DNA of 64,000 nt, from assembly GCA_035633215.1 (NCBI GenBank), contig DASQFI010000022.1, forward strand, positions 1 to 64,000, in the 5' to 3' direction. Position numbers and translations under genes: made by a program. This document shows, one piece after another, positions 55,011-63,176 of the stretch. The notes under the pieces were generated by a model. The model was not told the DNA's origin. It saw only the letters and a list, made by a program, of their open reading frames with translations, and made no database searches. This stretch comes from DASQFI01 sp035633215. GTDB lineage: Bacteria > Acidobacteriota > Vicinamibacteria > Vicinamibacterales > SCN-69-37. Each line of letters starts with the position of its first letter. Within the stretch, counting starts at the first letter, position 1.

Positions 55011-55427
55011 CTAGCGCCCGAGACCCTGACGAATGGCGTCGAGGACGCCATTGACGAATCGCACGGAGTCGTCGGTGCTGAACGTGCGCGCCAGCTCGAG
55101 CGCCTCGTCGACGACGACCGCGGCCGGCACATCAGGCTGATGTTGAAGTTCCCAGGTCGCCATGCGCAGGATCAGGCGGTCGATCGAGGCGAGGCGCTCG
55201 AGCCGCCAGTTCGCCGAGTGCTGCACGATCAGTTTGTCGATCGCCTCGAGGTCGCCGACCGTGCCGGAGACCAGCTCCGACGCGAACGTGCGGATGGCGT
55301 CGTTCGCCTCGGGCTGGTGCTCCCGGAAGTACGCCTCGACCGCCTGCTGAGGCTCCGTCTTTCCGACTTCCCAGAAGTACAGGATCTGGAGTGCCGCCTC
55401 GCGCGCCTGATGGCGCCGCGCGGTCAT
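55011..55427 (-). CDS. nusB: Transcription antitermination factor NusB
   Basis: 138 residues, all-helical. RHQAREAALQILYFWEVG at the start and NWRLERLASIDRLILRMATW near 80 are NusB signatures. Binds boxA RNA with NusE for rRNA antitermination. Starts within the ribH stop (ATGA), the common ribH-nusB pairing. Confidence 0.95.
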   Translation of the reverse strand: MTARRHQAREAALQILYFWEVGKTEPQQAVEAYFREHQPEANDAIRTFASELVSGTVGDLEAIDKLIVQHSANWRLERLASIDRLILRMATWELQHQPDVPAAVVVDEALELARTFSTDDSVRFVNGVLDAIRQGLGR

Positions 55428-55894
55428 GATCGCGGCAACGCCGGCGCGCGGGCGCCGCGCTCGAGATCGTCGAGCCGGGCGTACAGCCTCGCCATGCTGA
55501 CCGCCGCGGTCGCCGCCTCGCGCCCCTTGTTGGAAGGTCCGTCTCCAGCTCGCGCCATGGCCTCATCGGCGGTATTCGTTGTCAGCACCCCGAACGCCAT
55601 GGGCACGCGCGTCGCCTGCGCGGCGCGCATGATGCCGTCCGACGCGGCGCTCGCGATGTACTCGAAGTGCGGCGTCTCGCCTCGAATCAGGCAGCCCAGA
55701 CAGACGACGGCCGCCCATCGGCCGGACTCGCCGACTCGCTGCGCCGCCTGGGCGAGCTCGTACGCGCCGGGGACCGGAAACGTCTCGATATCCTCGTCGA
55801 CGACACCGGATTCGCGCAGCACGGCGCGGGCGCCCGCTTCGAGGCGCTCGGTGATGAACCCGTGGTACTGCGACAGGACAATGGCAATTCGCAT
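55424..55894 (-). CDS. ribH: 6,7-dimethyl-8-ribityllumazine synthase
   Basis: 156 residues. RIAIVLSQYHGFITERLEAG at the start, VPGAYELAQAAQ near 42 and CLGCLIRGETPHFEYIASAA near 70-90 (catalytic His) are hallmarks; PMAFGVLTTNTADEA near 107 follows. Penultimate step to riboflavin, and so to FAD and FMN used by ETF and UbiD. Its 5' side carries the inverted-repeat element at 55914-56019. Confidence 0.96.
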   Translation of the reverse strand: MRIAIVLSQYHGFITERLEAGARAVLRESGVVDEDIETFPVPGAYELAQAAQRVGESGRWAAVVCLGCLIRGETPHFEYIASAASDGIMRAAQATRVPMAFGVLTTNTADEAMARAGDGPSNKGREAATAAVSMARLYARLDDLERGARAPALPRS

Positions 55895-55913
55895 CTGAAT
55901 CGACGGGGCGCGT

Positions 55914-56019
55914 CTAGGGCCGTTCTCACTTCCTCGAAGAGCAAGGCCGGCAAGTATCGTGGGACATTCTGCCCGATTCCAGCTATCAGCTCGCTACAGG
56001 AAAGTGAGAACGGCCCTAG
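55914..56019. mobile_element. MITE-like element with 21-bp terminal inverted repeats
   Basis: CTAGGGCCGTTCTCACTTCC (then T, 55914-55934) is mirrored at 55998-56019 (right end ACGGCCCTAG), differing by one extra base. CGT lies directly outside both ends (55911-55913 and 56020-56022 read CGT), a possible 3-bp target duplication. The 63-nt centre has no open frame. The right arm supplies the TAG stop of the enoyl-CoA hydratase. No transposase in the window. Confidence 0.6.
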
Positions 56020-56798
56020 CGTCCTTTGAACTCCGGCTTGCGCTTTTCGAGGAAGGCGGTCGTGCCCTCACGCATGTCTTCGGTGGTCGACACGAGGCCG
56101 AAGAGGGTGGCTTCGTAATCCTCGGCGTCGGCAAATCGCATGTCGAGGCCGCTCGTGACCGCGTCCAGGATGTAGCGCACGGCGACCGGCGCCTTCGACG
56201 CGAGCGACTGCGCGAGCGCGCGCGCATCGGTCATCAACTGGGCGGCCGGCACGACGCGATTGACCAGCCCGATCCGCCACGCTTCCTCGGCCGAAATCTG
56301 GTGACCGAGCAGTAACAGCTCGAGCGCCCGCCCGCGTCCCACCAGGCGCGGAAGACGCTGCGATCCCGCGTATCCCGGCAGCAACCCGAGGTTGATTTCG
56401 GGTTGGCCCAGTTTCGCGGTGTCCGCGGCGATGCGAATCGTGCACGCCATGGCCAGCTCGCAGCCGCCGCCGAGCGCGAAGCCGTTGACGGCGGCAATCA
56501 CCGGCTTGCCGAGGCGTTCGATGCGATCGAACAGCGCCTGACCCTTACGCGCGTGCTCGCGGCCGCCAACGGGCGTCTGCACGGCGAGCTCGTTGATGTC
56601 CGCGCCGGCCACGAACGCACGATCGCCCGCCCCCGTCAGAATGATCGCGCGCACGCCATCATCGCCACGCGCGTCGTCGATTGCCTGGCTGAGCTCGTCG
56701 AGCGTCGGCCCGTTCAGCGCATTCAGCACCTTCGGGCGGTTGATCGTAAGAATCAAGACTGCGCCGTCCCGATCGACGAGCAGGTGTTCGAAGGCCAT
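56016..56798 (-). CDS. Enoyl-CoA hydratase/isomerase family protein
   Basis: 260 residues, crotonase fold. INRPKVLNALNGPTLDELSQ near 19, oxyanion-hole blocks AFVAGADINELA near 63 and AVNGFALGGGCELAMACTIR near 98-117 with the catalytic Glu in the latter, and NLGLLPGYAGSQRLPRLVG near 133-151 (second Glu position replaced by the GYAGSQ turn typical of 3-hydroxyacyl forming members). Likely step 2 of beta-oxidation. Its TAG stop comes from the adjacent inverted-repeat element. Confidence 0.92.
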   Translation of the reverse strand: MAFEHLLVDRDGAVLILTINRPKVLNALNGPTLDELSQAIDDARGDDGVRAIILTGAGDRAFVAGADINELAVQTPVGGREHARKGQALFDRIERLGKPVIAAVNGFALGGGCELAMACTIRIAADTAKLGQPEINLGLLPGYAGSQRLPRLVGRGRALELLLLGHQISAEEAWRIGLVNRVVPAAQLMTDARALAQSLASKAPVAVRYILDAVTSGLDMRFADAEDYEATLFGLVSTTEDMREGTTAFLEKRKPEFKGR

Positions 56799-56807
56799 AG
56801 CCGGCGA

Positions 56808-57221
56808 TTATACTTCCCGGCCTTTTGCGCGCCGGACGAGGCGCGCGCCGAGCACGACGGCGCTGATCGCGACGGCGGCGCCGGCGGCGTCAGCGACCCA
56901 GTCGATCACGTTTGGGCTGCGGCCTGGCACGAAGCTCTGGTGGAATTCGTCGCTCACGCCGTACGCCGCGCTGATGAGCCACGCTCGCGCGGCCGCCGAC
57001 GGCGTGACTCCGGCCCAGCGCGCGCCACCCACCGCGCGAACGACGAGCGCGCCCAGCAGGCCGTAGCCGGCGAAATGCGCGGTGAGATCGGAGACGCCGC
57101 CCGGAAGCCGCCCGATGTCGGGCATCCCCGAGAACCCGAAGATGACGGCCATCTGCAGCACGGCGGGCCCCCAGACCCAAATCCGCCGCCGCCAGGTCAG
57201 AACATCAGGAACATGATCCAT
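56808..57221 (-). CDS. VanZ-like membrane protein
   Basis: 137 residues, four membrane helices. The VanZ-like block AAYGVSDEFHQSFVPGRSPN near 85-104 followed by DWVADAAGAA is diagnostic. Function of chromosomal VanZ-like proteins is mostly unknown. ATG 57221 lies inside the preceding small gene (25-nt overlap). Confidence 0.85.
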   Translation of the reverse strand: MDHVPDVLTWRRRIWVWGPAVLQMAVIFGFSGMPDIGRLPGGVSDLTAHFAGYGLLGALVVRAVGGARWAGVTPSAAARAWLISAAYGVSDEFHQSFVPGRSPNVIDWVADAAGAAVAISAVVLGARLVRRAKGREV

Positions 57222-57367
57222 CCGACCAGGTACGCGCCGCCGACCATGCCGATGAAGATTCGCGAGGCGAGCCGAAGCTCCTCTCTCGGCGTCTCGCGGA
57301 GCAGCGTCCCGAAGACCAGCGAGACGCACGCGGCAAACAGGATCATCACGCCGAGGTGGCTCGTCAT
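57197..57367 (-). CDS. Small membrane protein, 56 residues
   Basis: MTSHLGVMILFAACVSLVFG, a charged middle (RETPREELRLASR) and IFIGMVGGAYLVGWIMFLMF: two membrane helices and little else. Starts on the stop of the preceding gene (ATGA), overlaps the vanZ-like start. Unrecognised; its support is the coupling and the clean helical pattern. Confidence 0.7.
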   Translation of the reverse strand: MTSHLGVMILFAACVSLVFGTLLRETPREELRLASRIFIGMVGGAYLVGWIMFLMF

Positions 57368-57795
57368 CGCGGCTTGCGTCCAGTCGCGCGATCCAGGGCA
57401 TCGAACAGCACCAGCGCGTTGAGGAGGCCGCTGACGATCAGGAAGGTGTTGCCGTACTCGTACGTGACACTGACGACGTTCCCGCCGCCGAGACCCGCGA
57501 GACCGGCGACGACACGCGGAACCGCGATCGTCCACTCGGCGACGGCCGCCAGGAAGACGAGCGGTTCCCCCAGCTGAAACGGAAACAGGCGCCCGCCGAA
57601 CGCCAGGCCGATCGCGAACATCGCGCCGAGAACAACGAAGAACGTGACGGCTTTGCGAAAGTGGCCTTGAAGCAGATGACCCGCGCCGGGCACCGTCCAC
57701 GCCAACACGCCGACCACCAAAGGATTTACAGGCGAGGCGACTGCCGCCGTCGCGGTTTTTTCCGCGCGGACGGTCGAACGGGACGTCCGGCTCAT
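57364..57795 (-). CDS. Membrane protein, TM2/DUF6677-like
   Basis: 143 residues. A short basic N-terminus, then four or so membrane helices beginning NPLVVGVLAWTVPGAGHLLQ, the GAGHLxxG turn typical of small TM2-like membrane proteins, then FRKAVTFFVVLGAMFAIGLA. Overlaps its neighbours by 4 bp on both sides. Role unknown. Confidence 0.75.
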   Translation of the reverse strand: MSRTSRSTVRAEKTATAAVASPVNPLVVGVLAWTVPGAGHLLQGHFRKAVTFFVVLGAMFAIGLAFGGRLFPFQLGEPLVFLAAVAEWTIAVPRVVAGLAGLGGGNVVSVTYEYGNTFLIVSGLLNALVLFDALDRATGRKPR

Positions 57796-58295
57796 TCGGC
57801 GCCAGTGTACTCGATCGTCCTCGGCGGCCCGGAGACGACGCGAACGATCACGAACGCGATCGCGGCGCCCAGCGGCACGGCCGCCAGAGCGCGTGCGAGT
57901 GTCGTGACCGGGATCAACCCGGACCACTCGCCCGCGAGTGTGATGGCCGTCGGCACACTCGCGATCGCGAGCAGCAGCACGACTGACCTCGGCAGACGTT
58001 TTGCGGTTTGTGTGACACGACCCCCGAGGTCTTTTCCGCCGCGCCGACGGCGCGCAGCTGTGACGGCGGCGACGGCGCCAAAGGGCGCAGCCAGGTACAG
58101 GCCACTGCAGCGGCCGCAGACGGGCCACTTCACGCCGACGGTATGAAACGAGCGTTCGGGACGCTGGTGACAGATCCGGGACGCGGCCGCGTACAGCACC
58201 GACGACCAGACCGAGCCACCGGTCGCGGCCCGGTCCCACACCGCGGCGGCCATCATCAGCGGCCAGACGACCGACGCGACCGCGAGGATCCTCAC
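57792..58295 (-). CDS. DUF2085 membrane protein
   Basis: About 167 residues. Family signatures CHQRPERSFHTVG and VCGRCSGLYLA (near 33-60) put conserved cysteines and a His at a membrane interface, suggesting a metal or redox centre (inference). Three further membrane helices. The GTG at 58295 overlaps the upstream stop (GTGA), in line with the other junctions of this cluster; an ATG at 58328 is the alternative. Confidence 0.8.
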   Translation of the reverse strand: MRILAVASVVWPLMMAAAVWDRAATGGSVWSSVLYAAASRICHQRPERSFHTVGVKWPVCGRCSGLYLAAPFGAVAAVTAARRRRGGKDLGGRVTQTAKRLPRSVVLLLAIASVPTAITLAGEWSGLIPVTTLARALAAVPLGAAIAFVIVRVVSGPPRTIEYTGAE

Positions 58296-58996
58296 CACCC
58301 GGCCAGTTCCTTCAGCGCGCGTCCCCATTCCGGAGCGAGCAGCCACTTCATCATCAGATCCACCACCAGCAGTCGCGCGCCAATGGCGATCCATCGTCGC
58401 TCCGCGCCCACGCTGAAGGGAAACTTCATGAGGCGTGAAAGCAGCACGCCGGACAGCACCACACCGATCATGACGAAGCCGACGACGCGGGTGATCGCCC
58501 AGGGATGCCAGCCGAGGATAACCGACGACACGGGCGAGGCGCTCTGCGCGGCCATCGCCCCGACGTACTCGCCCATCTGATTCATCAGCACCGCGCCCAT
58601 CGGCATCGACAGCGTCCCCGCGGTCGCGACCGATGCCGCGCAGAACACGGCCGCGTAGGCCAGGTGCCTGGGGACGAACACGGATGGCATGCTCTCCGGT
58701 CCGACACCCGTCCGCACCCACGCAATCATCTCGTCACGATAGGAGGAGCGCAGAAACAGATCTCCGCCGTCGCGAGTACGGGACCATCCGAGCCCGGCCA
58801 TGGCGGTTGACACGACGCCCATCGTTGCGGCCCAGACCAGCATGACGATGATCGCCTGGCGCGTACGCCCGGCCCGAAGCTCGCGCGCCATCGTCCACCA
58901 CGGCCATGCGGCGTTGAGAAACGGCACGAGCCACGGCAGACCGATGAGCCACCCGAGGACGTACGACGCCAGGGTGGCGGCGATGACGATAGTCAT
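58292..58996 (-). CDS. Polytopic membrane protein, unrecognised
   Basis: 234 residues, five or six hydrophobic segments (TIVIAATLASYVLGWLIGLP, QAIIVMLVWAATMGVVSTAM, LAYAAVFCAASVATAGTLSM, VVGFVMIGVVLSGVLLSRLM). A soluble loop GWSRTRDGGDLFLRSSYRDE lies between helices 2 and 3. No family could be named. First of five overlapping membrane genes, 11 nt after the PfkB kinase. Confidence 0.75.
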   Translation of the reverse strand: MTIVIAATLASYVLGWLIGLPWLVPFLNAAWPWWTMARELRAGRTRQAIIVMLVWAATMGVVSTAMAGLGWSRTRDGGDLFLRSSYRDEMIAWVRTGVGPESMPSVFVPRHLAYAAVFCAASVATAGTLSMPMGAVLMNQMGEYVGAMAAQSASPVSSVILGWHPWAITRVVGFVMIGVVLSGVLLSRLMKFPFSVGAERRWIAIGARLLVVDLMMKWLLAPEWGRALKELAGW

Positions 58997-59007
58997 GGGG
59001 TCGGGGG

Positions 59008-59955
59008 TTAACCCCCGAGCCCGATCGCCAACGGACCGAAGTGCTTTTCGTAGCGCGCTTTGAACTCCGCCGGCGTGTAGGCGTGGCTCTGACCGCCGAG
59101 ATGCTCGAGCGCATACGTCGCCGCAACCGTGCCGAGCTGGGCGCAGACGGCATCGTCGGCGCCATCCACCACACCCTTCATCAGCCCGGCCCGATAGGCG
59201 TCGCCGACGCCGGTCGGGTCGGTGATCTGCCTCGGCGGCACCGCGGGCACGTCGACGCGGAGGTTCGGCCGGATGATCGAGGAACCGTGCTCTCCGCGCG
59301 TGACGACGAGGATCGCCGCGCGATCGAGCAGTTCGGTCTCGCCCAGTCCGGTCTTCTGCCTCAGGATCTCGAGCTCGTAGTCGTTGCAGATGACGAGATA
59401 AGCGCCGTTCAGCCCCTCGGCCAACTCATCGCCAGACATGCGCGCGACCTGCTGGCCCGGATCGAAAATGAATCGAAGTCCGAGCACGCGACACTCCTCC
59501 GCGTATTGAAGCATCGCCGTGGGATCGTTGGGGGAGATGATGACGAGGTCCGGCCGGCCCGCCGTGCGGAACGACAGCTCCGCGGCGTGCGCCATCGCGC
59601 CCGTGTAGAACGACGCGATCTGGTTGTTGACCGCGTCGGTGCTGCAGAAAAACGACGCCGTGAACTTGCCTGCCACGTCCTTCACGAGCGAGGTGTCGAC
59701 GCCGGCCGCCTCGAGCCAGTGCCGGTACTCGCCAAAGTCCTGCCCCGCCGTGCCCATCAGCACCGGCCGTTCTCCGAGGAGCGCCAGCGTGTACGCGATG
59801 TTCGGCGCGCAACCGCCGCGCCGCTTGTCCATGCTGTCGACCAGGAAGCTCAAGCTGATTCGCGAGAGATGTTCCGGCAGGAAGTGCTCCGTGAACTTCC
59901 CTGGGAACGACATCAGGTAGTCGTATGCGATCGAACCGGTGACGATGATGCGCAT
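59008..59955 (-). CDS. PfkB-family carbohydrate/nucleoside kinase
   Basis: 315 residues. N-terminus MRIIVTGSIAYDYLMSFPGK, substrate-binding GGCAPNIAYTLALLG near 47, and the ATP/anion-hole motif TDPTGVGDAYRAG near 248 with catalytic Asp. It resembles adenosine kinase-like and sugar kinases; adenosine or a similar nucleoside fits the neighbourhood of mtnP. ATG 59955 is preferred over an upstream TTG. Confidence 0.88.
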   Translation of the reverse strand: MRIIVTGSIAYDYLMSFPGKFTEHFLPEHLSRISLSFLVDSMDKRRGGCAPNIAYTLALLGERPVLMGTAGQDFGEYRHWLEAAGVDTSLVKDVAGKFTASFFCSTDAVNNQIASFYTGAMAHAAELSFRTAGRPDLVIISPNDPTAMLQYAEECRVLGLRFIFDPGQQVARMSGDELAEGLNGAYLVICNDYELEILRQKTGLGETELLDRAAILVVTRGEHGSSIIRPNLRVDVPAVPPRQITDPTGVGDAYRAGLMKGVVDGADDAVCAQLGTVAATYALEHLGGQSHAYTPAEFKARYEKHFGPLAIGLGG

Positions 59956-59969
59956 GGGGACTAACAATA

Positions 59970-60094
59970 TCCGGGGGACTTCGTCCCGCCGGCCTGCCCG
60001 CCGGAGCCTTGGCGAAGGCGGGACCCCCTACCGCGCCTGTGGCGCGGCGGTTCGACGACGGCTTGTCCGCCGAAGCCTTGGCGAAGGCGGAACG
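59970..60094. repeat. Two tandem CTTGCCCGCCGAAGCC-type palindromes
   Basis: GGGGGACTTCGTCCCGCCGG, CCTGCCCGCCGGAGCCTTGG then CGAAGGCGGGACCCCC form one nested palindrome (59972-60029); GCTTGTCCGCCGAAGCCTTG then GCGAAGGCGGAAC (60061-60093) is a second. On the minus strand they read LRQGFGGQA and LRQGSGGQA in one frame. They fill the mtnP-kinase gap. Confidence 0.8.
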
Positions 60095-60970
60095 TCATGA
60101 GAGGTATTTGCCGACGAGCGGCCGCAACCGTTCGCGGGTTGCGGCAGGAATCGCCTCCGGCCTGGTGATGATCGCCGTCGCGAGCGCGCGGGCGCACTCG
60201 CAGGTGCGCTCGATCGGCAGCCGCTCCGCGGCACTGGAGATGATCTCCTGCGCCATCTGCGCGTTCCGCATCAGATTCGCCACGATCATCTCGACCGTGA
60301 CCGAGTCATGATCGGGATGCCAGCAGTCGTAGTCGGTCACGAGCGCGATGGTCGCGTAGCAGATTTCGGCCTCGCGGGCGAGCTTCGCTTCCTGCAGGTT
60401 CGTCATCCCGATGATGTCGAAGCCGGCGGCACGGTAGAAGTTCGACTCGGCCACCGTCGAAAACTGCGGGCCTTCCATGCAGACGTACGTCCCGCCGCGG
60501 TGCAGCGACGCGCCCGCGCGCTCGGCGGCCCCGCCCACCACATCGCCCAGCCGCCCGCAGACTGGATGCGCAAACCCGACGTGCGCGACCAGGCCGTCGC
60601 CAAAAAACGTGCTGATCCGGCCCCGGGTGCGATCGAAGAACTGCGTCGGCACCACGATGTCGAGCGGCTTGTAGTCCTCGCGCAGGCTCCCGACCGCGCT
60701 CGCCGACAGCACCCACTCCACGCCAAGCAGCTTGAAGCCGAAGATGTTCGCCCGGAAATTGAGCTCGCTGGGCAGCAACCGATGACCGCGGCCATGACGC
60801 GCCAGAAACGCGACCCGGCGGCCCCGGAGCGTCGCCAGGACGTACGGACCTGACGGATCGCCGAACGGCGTGCTGACGGTTTTCTCTTCACGCTCGGTCA
60901 GCTCGGGCATGTCATACAAGCCCGAGCCGCCAATGATTCCGATTCTGGGTGTCTGGTGAGTCAGAGGCAC
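60095..60970 (-). CDS. mtnP: S-methyl-5'-thioadenosine phosphorylase
   Basis: 291 residues. IGIIGGSGLYDMPELTEREE at the start, ARHGRGHRLLPSELNFRANI near 54, and MEGPQFSTVAESNFYRAAGF near 175 with GMTNLQEAKLAREAE are MTAP-family signatures. Phosphorolyses methylthioadenosine to adenine. GTG start at 60970, inside the end of the hydrolase gene upstream (10-nt overlap). Confidence 0.93.
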   Translation of the reverse strand: MPLTHQTPRIGIIGGSGLYDMPELTEREEKTVSTPFGDPSGPYVLATLRGRRVAFLARHGRGHRLLPSELNFRANIFGFKLLGVEWVLSASAVGSLREDYKPLDIVVPTQFFDRTRGRISTFFGDGLVAHVGFAHPVCGRLGDVVGGAAERAGASLHRGGTYVCMEGPQFSTVAESNFYRAAGFDIIGMTNLQEAKLAREAEICYATIALVTDYDCWHPDHDSVTVEMIVANLMRNAQMAQEIISSAAERLPIERTCECARALATAIITRPEAIPAATRERLRPLVGKYLS

Positions 60971-61800
60971 GGTTCGACGGTCTTACGGCCGTCGCGCTCG
61001 CGAATGACACCGGCGGAGATGCCGGGGTCGTGCTCGAAGAAGATAACGTACTCGCCGTCGATCGCCTCGCGCACGAAGCGTTTCTTGTAATGCAGGGTGT
61101 CCATCGGATAGAGGTCGTAGCTCATGATCCAGGGCCCGTCCAGGTGCGCGACCGTCGGCATCAGGTCGGCGACGAAGACCGCCGTGCGGCCGCCAGACGC
61201 CACCTTGATCAGCTGATGGTGCATCGTGTGCCCGCCCGTGCGCCACACGCTGATGCCCGGCAGGACCTCGCCATCGGCCTCGATGAAGTCCACGACGCCG
61301 GCCTCGAGGAGGGGCACGTACGCGTCGGCGACGTAGCTGGCCCGACTGCGCTCGTGCGGGTGCGTCGCGTCGTCCCACTCCTGGCGGCGGATGATGTAGC
61401 GCGCGCGCGGGAACGCGGGCCCGATGCGTCCGTTCGTCGTCGCCGTGAATCCGCCCGCATGATCGAAGTGGAGATGCGAGGCAATGACGACGTCGACATC
61501 TTCGGGGGCGAGGCCAACTCCAGCCAGCGATCGCTGGAGTGACGCCGTCCGCTGATCGACGGCGTAGATGTCCCGCTCCTTATCGCTGAGCTTGTCGCCC
61601 ACTCCCGCGTCGATCAGCACCGTGCGTTCCGCGGATCGCACGAGCAGCGGGCGCATCGTCAGGCCGATGCGGTTCCGATCGTCAGCGGGCGCGCGACGCG
61701 ACCAGAGCGGCTTGGGCACGACGCCGAACATCGCGCCGCCGTCGAGCCGAAAGAGGCCGTCCGACAGCGAGTGCAGCTCGAAATCTCCGAGGCGTATCAC
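60961..61800 (-). CDS. Metallo-beta-lactamase-fold hydrolase
   Basis: 279 residues. The metal motif SHLHFDHAGG near 108-117 (HxHxDH), His in GGHTMHHQL near 188, Asp in VFVADLMPT near 206 and His in FFEHDPG near 255 are all present. Similar enzymes are lactonases and thioesterases; the substrate here is not known. GTG start at 61800; 22 nt after the meaB-epimerase gene. Confidence 0.87.
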   Translation of the reverse strand: MIRLGDFELHSLSDGLFRLDGGAMFGVVPKPLWSRRAPADDRNRIGLTMRPLLVRSAERTVLIDAGVGDKLSDKERDIYAVDQRTASLQRSLAGVGLAPEDVDVVIASHLHFDHAGGFTATTNGRIGPAFPRARYIIRRQEWDDATHPHERSRASYVADAYVPLLEAGVVDFIEADGEVLPGISVWRTGGHTMHHQLIKVASGGRTAVFVADLMPTVAHLDGPWIMSYDLYPMDTLHYKKRFVREAIDGEYVIFFEHDPGISAGVIRERDGRKTVEPCL

Positions 61801-61822
61801 CCGCGCCCCCAGATGCGGCGCG

Positions 61823-63169
61823 TCATTTCTGTTTCAACTCCACCAGAAGTCCGCCGACGCTCGCCGGTTTGAGGAACGCGATGCGCGATCCGTGCGCACC
61901 CCGACGCGGCTGTTCGTCGATGAACTGCACGCCGCGCTCCTTCAGCGTGGTCATCGCCGCGTCGATGTCCGGCACGAGAAAACACAAGTGATGCAGCCCC
62001 GGTCCGCGCTTTTCGAGAAACCGGGCGATCGGTGAGTCTGACGTCCGGGCCTCCACCAGTTCAACGGTCGTGCCGGCGGTGCCGACAAACCGGACGCGAT
62101 GGGCTCCGACGTCCTCAGGCTCACCCGTCTGAAGACCAAAGAGACGATCGAACAGCCCGACCAGCTCTGCGGGGTCGCGAACCGCGACGCCGACGTGATC
62201 GAGCGACAGACCGCTCGATGCGCGCCGGCCGGTCGCGCGCGCCAAGACCGTCTGGGCCACGCCGTAGTGATCGACCTCCCGGGTGGCAATACGATCGAGC
62301 AGCGCGTCCAGCTCGCCGGACGCGAGCACGTGCTTCTCGACGTGGTCCATGAAGCTGCGTCCGAGAATCTCGCGAAGCCGCCACTCCGCGCGGGCTCGGC
62401 GGCGCGAGCGCAGAACGGCGCCGGTCTTCTCGCGAAAGCGCTCGATGGTCTCGACGAGCTCCGCGACGCCCGCGCCGGTCGTCGCCACCGTCCGCAGCAC
62501 GGGCGGCCGCCAGGCGTCGGCCGGCCATTGCTCCAGCGACAGCATCGACTCAATCGACGCGGCCGTTCGATCGGCCCCTTCCCGGTCGGCTTTGTTGACG
62601 ACGAACACGTCGGCGATTTCCATGATGCCGGCCTTGAGCGCCTGCACCTCATCGCCTGCGCCCGGGACGACCGTCACGATCGACACATCGGCGGTGCGGA
62701 CGATATCGACTTCGTCCTGGCCCACGCCGACGGTTTCGACAATCACGACGTCGTACCCGGCGGCGTCGAGCACGATGGCCGCCTCCCCCGTCGTGCGTGC
62801 GAGCCCGCCAAGGTGGCCGCGCGTCGCCATGCTGCGGATGAAGACGCCGGGATCTTCGGCGTGGCCCTGCATCCGCACGCGATCGCCAAGCACGGCGCCG
62901 CCCGTGTACGGACTCGTCGGATCCACGCACAGCACGCCGACGTGTTTACCCTGCCTGCGGTATTCGGCGATCAGACGGTCGACCAGCGTGCTCTTCCCGG
63001 CGCCGGGCGGACCGGTAACACCCACCAGGAACGCCCGGCCGGTCTGCGGATGAAGCTGACCGACGAGTGTCGCGCCTGCGGGCAACTCGTCTTCGATCAG
63101 GGAAATGGCGCGGGCGATGGCGCGCGGGTCGCGCGCGATCACTCGTTCCGCCAGGGACGGCTTCGACAC
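61823..63169 (-). CDS. MeaB GTPase fused to methylmalonyl-CoA epimerase
   Basis: 448 residues. About 1-315: MeaB/ArgK G3E GTPase with Walker A GPPGAGKST at 53-61, CVDPTSPYTGGAVLGDRVRM near 80-100, IVETVGVGQDE near 140 and NKAD near 188; it guards and reloads cobalamin-dependent methylmalonyl-CoA mutase. About 322-448: a VOC-fold epimerase with metal ligands in LDHVGVAVRD, GLHHLCFLV and the terminal VELKQ. The two functions act on the same (2R)/(2S)-methylmalonyl-CoA step. The mutase itself is not in the window. GTG start 7 nt after the acyl-CoA dehydrogenase. Confidence 0.93.
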   Translation of the reverse strand: MSKPSLAERVIARDPRAIARAISLIEDELPAGATLVGQLHPQTGRAFLVGVTGPPGAGKSTLVDRLIAEYRRQGKHVGVLCVDPTSPYTGGAVLGDRVRMQGHAEDPGVFIRSMATRGHLGGLARTTGEAAIVLDAAGYDVVIVETVGVGQDEVDIVRTADVSIVTVVPGAGDEVQALKAGIMEIADVFVVNKADREGADRTAASIESMLSLEQWPADAWRPPVLRTVATTGAGVAELVETIERFREKTGAVLRSRRRARAEWRLREILGRSFMDHVEKHVLASGELDALLDRIATREVDHYGVAQTVLARATGRRASSGLSLDHVGVAVRDPAELVGLFDRLFGLQTGEPEDVGAHRVRFVGTAGTTVELVEARTSDSPIARFLEKRGPGLHHLCFLVPDIDAAMTTLKERGVQFIDEQPRRGAHGSRIAFLKPASVGGLLVELKQK

Positions 63170-63176
63170 GCGGCGG

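Noticed and set aside
56807..56812. TATAAT just before the enoyl-CoA hydratase start
   Set aside because: It lies about 8 nt from the ATG and contains the TAA stop codon frame region of the neighbouring stretch; too close to act as a -10 unless the mRNA is leaderless.
59961..60197. 78-codon minus-strand frame with LRQGFGGQA repeats
   Set aside because: It is the translation of two dispersed palindromes plus the mtnP 3' end in a wrong frame, not a gene.
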